A stretch of 7,811 nucleotides of DNA, taken from positions 1 to 7,811 of the forward strand of contig WFQS01000043.1 in NCBI GenBank assembly GCA_015486915.1, given 5' to 3'. The DNA is from Desulfobacteraceae bacterium (lineage in GTDB: Bacteria > Desulfobacterota > Desulfobacteria > Desulfobacterales > Desulfobacteraceae). A program made the position numbers and the translations under genes. Position 1 is the first letter of the stretch; each line of letters opens with the position of its first letter. Positions 6,752 to 7,811 of the stretch are shown one piece after another. The notes beneath the pieces were generated by a model. The model was not told where the DNA came from. It did no database searches and saw only the letters and a list, made by a program, of their open reading frames with translations.

Positions 6752-7603
6752 ATGAGTACAAAAGGTGAATTTGAACCGAAAATTATAGGCTTTTTATGTA
6801 ACTGGTGCTGCTACGCAGGAGCCGATCTTTGTGGTGTCTCAAGATACCAGTATCCACCTAATATCAGGATAATAAGATTGATGTGTTCCGGCAGGGTTGA
6901 TCCGGCATTTATAATCAAAGCTTTTTTACACGGAGCGGACGGGGTATTTATCGGCGGCTGCTGGCCCGGTGAATGCCATTATATTACAGAGGGTAATTAC
7001 GATGCATTAAGCATGATATATCTGTATAAAAAAATACTTGAGCATAATGGTGTGAACCCTGAAAGATTAAGACTGGAATGGGTTTCTGCCTCCGAAGGAA
7101 TCCGTTTTGCCGAGGTTATGAATGACTTTACATGTAAAATTAAGGCGTTAGGGCCGCTTGGCAGAAGCAAAGGCATAGATGAAAATAAATTAAATTCAAA
7201 ACTTAAAGCAATACAAAAACTGATTCCCTACATTAAAATGGTGCAAAAAGAGAAGCTTGCTTTACATGTTGATAACCCTGAAGAATATAAAGAGGTCTAT
7301 AAAAAACTTTACACAAATGAAGAAATCGAAAAAATGCTCAGTGAAGTAGTTTCCTACTATATTGACCCGGATAAATGCCGTGCCTGTATGATTTGCGCAA
7401 GGGAATGCCCTGTAGAAGCGATTATAGGTGCCAAAAACAGAATTCATGTTATCGACCAGGAAAAGTGCATTAAATGCGGCACCTGCTTTAAAGCATGTCC
7501 CCCGCGTTTTGGTGCAGTGATGAAGACATCCGGTGGATCGGTTCCCCCGCCGCTTACGGAAGAAAAAAGAACCATTATAAAAAAGAATAAAGAAAATATT
7601 TAA
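6752..7603 (+). CDS. mvhD: MvhD/FlpD-type electron-transfer subunit fused to a 2x[4Fe-4S] ferredoxin
   Basis: This is a 283-residue soluble protein that should pass electrons between the dehydrogenase and HdrA. Residues about 10-135 are an MvhD domain, the [2Fe-2S] subunit that connects hydrogenase or formate dehydrogenase to HdrA in methanogens. It shows LCNWCCYAGADLCGVSR (C16, C19, C20, C27), YPPNIRIIRLMCSGRVDP (C45) and GADGVFIGGCWPGECHYI (C70, C75). A Lys-rich, probably helical linker (about 140-200) leads to a ferredoxin domain with two complete [4Fe-4S] motifs: C209/212/215/219 and C239/242/245/249. This resembles the C-terminal ferredoxin module of NuoF/HndC-type subunits. The tail (about 258-283) is Pro-, Gly- and Lys-rich. 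The start is ATG with AGGAG at 6736-6740, 11 bases upstream; the gene follows hdrA by 36 bases and appears to be the last in the operon. Stand-alone MvhD is about 140 residues, so the C-terminal half is an addition. The domain calls are firm. The partners are inferred from family and gene order. Confidence 0.92.
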   Translation: MSTKGEFEPKIIGFLCNWCCYAGADLCGVSRYQYPPNIRIIRLMCSGRVDPAFIIKAFLHGADGVFIGGCWPGECHYITEGNYDALSMIYLYKKILEHNGVNPERLRLEWVSASEGIRFAEVMNDFTCKIKALGPLGRSKGIDENKLNSKLKAIQKLIPYIKMVQKEKLALHVDNPEEYKEVYKKLYTNEEIEKMLSEVVSYYIDPDKCRACMICARECPVEAIIGAKNRIHVIDQEKCIKCGTCFKACPPRFGAVMKTSGGSVPPPLTEEKRTIIKKNKENI

Positions 7604-7608
7604 ACCGG

Positions 7609-7624
7609 TCCCGATTCTTCGGGA
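7609..7624 (+). terminator. Small hairpin just after the operon, weak terminator candidate
   Basis: A perfect 6-bp stem TCCCGA/TCGGGA with loop TTCT begins 6 bases after the mvhD stop. The following bases are A-rich (AGAAATTAAAAAAT) rather than a T-run, so it is not a canonical Rho-independent terminator. It may instead protect the mRNA 3' end, or act together with the larger inverted repeat downstream. Confidence 0.35.
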
Positions 7625-7646
7625 AGAAATTAAAAAATCAGAGGAC

Positions 7647-7715
7647 TTATGCTGAAATCGCTGCGGGGCAGGTTTGGATTTAATCGGAGTCTGCCCCACA
7701 GCAAACTCGGCATGA
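7647..7715. repeat. 69-base imperfect inverted repeat (long stem-loop) after the operon
   Basis: The arms 7647-7671 and 7691-7715 face each other across a 19-base loop. The inner part pairs GGGGCAG (7665-7671) with CTGCCCC (7691-7697). Pairing then continues outward to 7647/7715. On the plus strand 21 of 25 positions pair, counting two G-T wobbles; mismatches are at 7664/7698, 7659/7703, 7657/7705 and 7656/7706. On the minus strand three of these become G-T pairs, while the two plus-strand wobbles are lost. No T-run directly follows on the plus strand; on the minus strand a run of six T (7632-7637) lies 9 bases beyond the stem. It could be a transcription terminator (possibly for a convergent gene), an mRNA-stabilising structure, or a dispersed REP/MITE-like element. 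Confidence 0.55.
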
Positions 7716-7726
7716 AAAAAACGGTA

Positions 7727-7797
7727 TTGATCTGAATTTTATGATAATTTTTTATAAAAGATAATCTTATACTTAAATGTTGTCGAACTGTACCAGT
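7727..7797 (+). promoter_or_regulatory. AT-rich tract with possible promoter and operator elements for a gene beyond the window
   Basis: The stretch after the stem-loop is strongly AT-rich. It holds TTGATC (7727-7732), TATAAA (7753-7758, 20 bases apart, longer than the ideal 17) and TATACT (7768-7773, without a matching -35). A short palindrome AAGATaATCTT (7758-7768) and an inverted repeat ACTGtacCAGT (7787-7797) could be regulator sites. No start codon with a convincing ribosome binding site follows before the window ends. All of these are weak, short matches that AT-rich DNA can produce by chance. Confidence 0.18.
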
Positions 7798-7811
7798 CCA
7801 GAGATTTACCG

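Noticed and set aside
7262..7699. Minus-strand reading frame of 145 codons over the end of mvhD and the downstream inverted repeat
   Set aside because: It mostly mirrors the well-supported mvhD coding sequence, starts inside the stem-loop, lacks recognisable domains and is rich in Phe and Ile as expected from antisense of Lys/Glu codons.
1..7811. CRISPR array, tRNA, rRNA or insertion sequence
   Set aside because: I saw no regularly spaced direct repeats, tRNA-like cloverleaf, rRNA-like segment or transposase motif; almost all of the window is coding sequence of one operon.

Overview
The window holds the 3' part of a single plus-strand operon for cytoplasmic flavin/iron-sulfur redox chemistry. 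Four complete genes lie head to tail: a formate dehydrogenase catalytic subunit with a NuoG-like N-terminus (67-2847), an exported DUF1573 protein (2875-3594), a double-length HdrA-type flavoprotein (3656-6715) and an MvhD/FlpD-ferredoxin fusion (6752-7603). The gaps are 27, 61 and 36 bases. The first 63 bases are probably the 3' end of another operon gene. The last 208 bases are non-coding and contain one small and one large inverted repeat.

Moierately AT-rich DNA, Shine-Dalgarno sites of the AGGAG type, and the combination of NuoG-like FdhA, long HdrA and MvhD-ferredoxin suggest an anaerobic bacterium. My best guess is a sulfate-reducing or syntrophic member of the Desulfobacterota, Desulfobacterales-like. 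This rests on remembered family patterns, not on a search.

Proposed working model (inference): the molybdenum or tungsten enzyme oxidises formate, or reduces CO2 in reverse. Electrons leave through its five predicted Fe-S clusters to the MvhD module and then to HdrA. HdrA carries two FAD modules and could split or merge electrons between a low-potential carrier (ferredoxin) and a higher-potential partner. No HdrB or HdrC, which would reduce a disulfide, is encoded here, so the second electron acceptor is unknown. It could be encoded upstream, possibly by the gene whose tail is at 1-63.

The main oddities are: the tandem HdrA, in which each half keeps different parts of the normal HdrA; an Asp in place of a cluster Cys in its C-terminal ferredoxin domain; an insertion that breaks the usual spacing of the NuoG-type His/Cys cluster in the formate dehydrogenase; a Sec-dependent signal-peptide protein in the middle of an otherwise cytoplasmic operon; and a 69-base imperfect inverted repeat after the operon. 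The families are individually known. The arrangement is notable, but I cannot claim it is undescribed.
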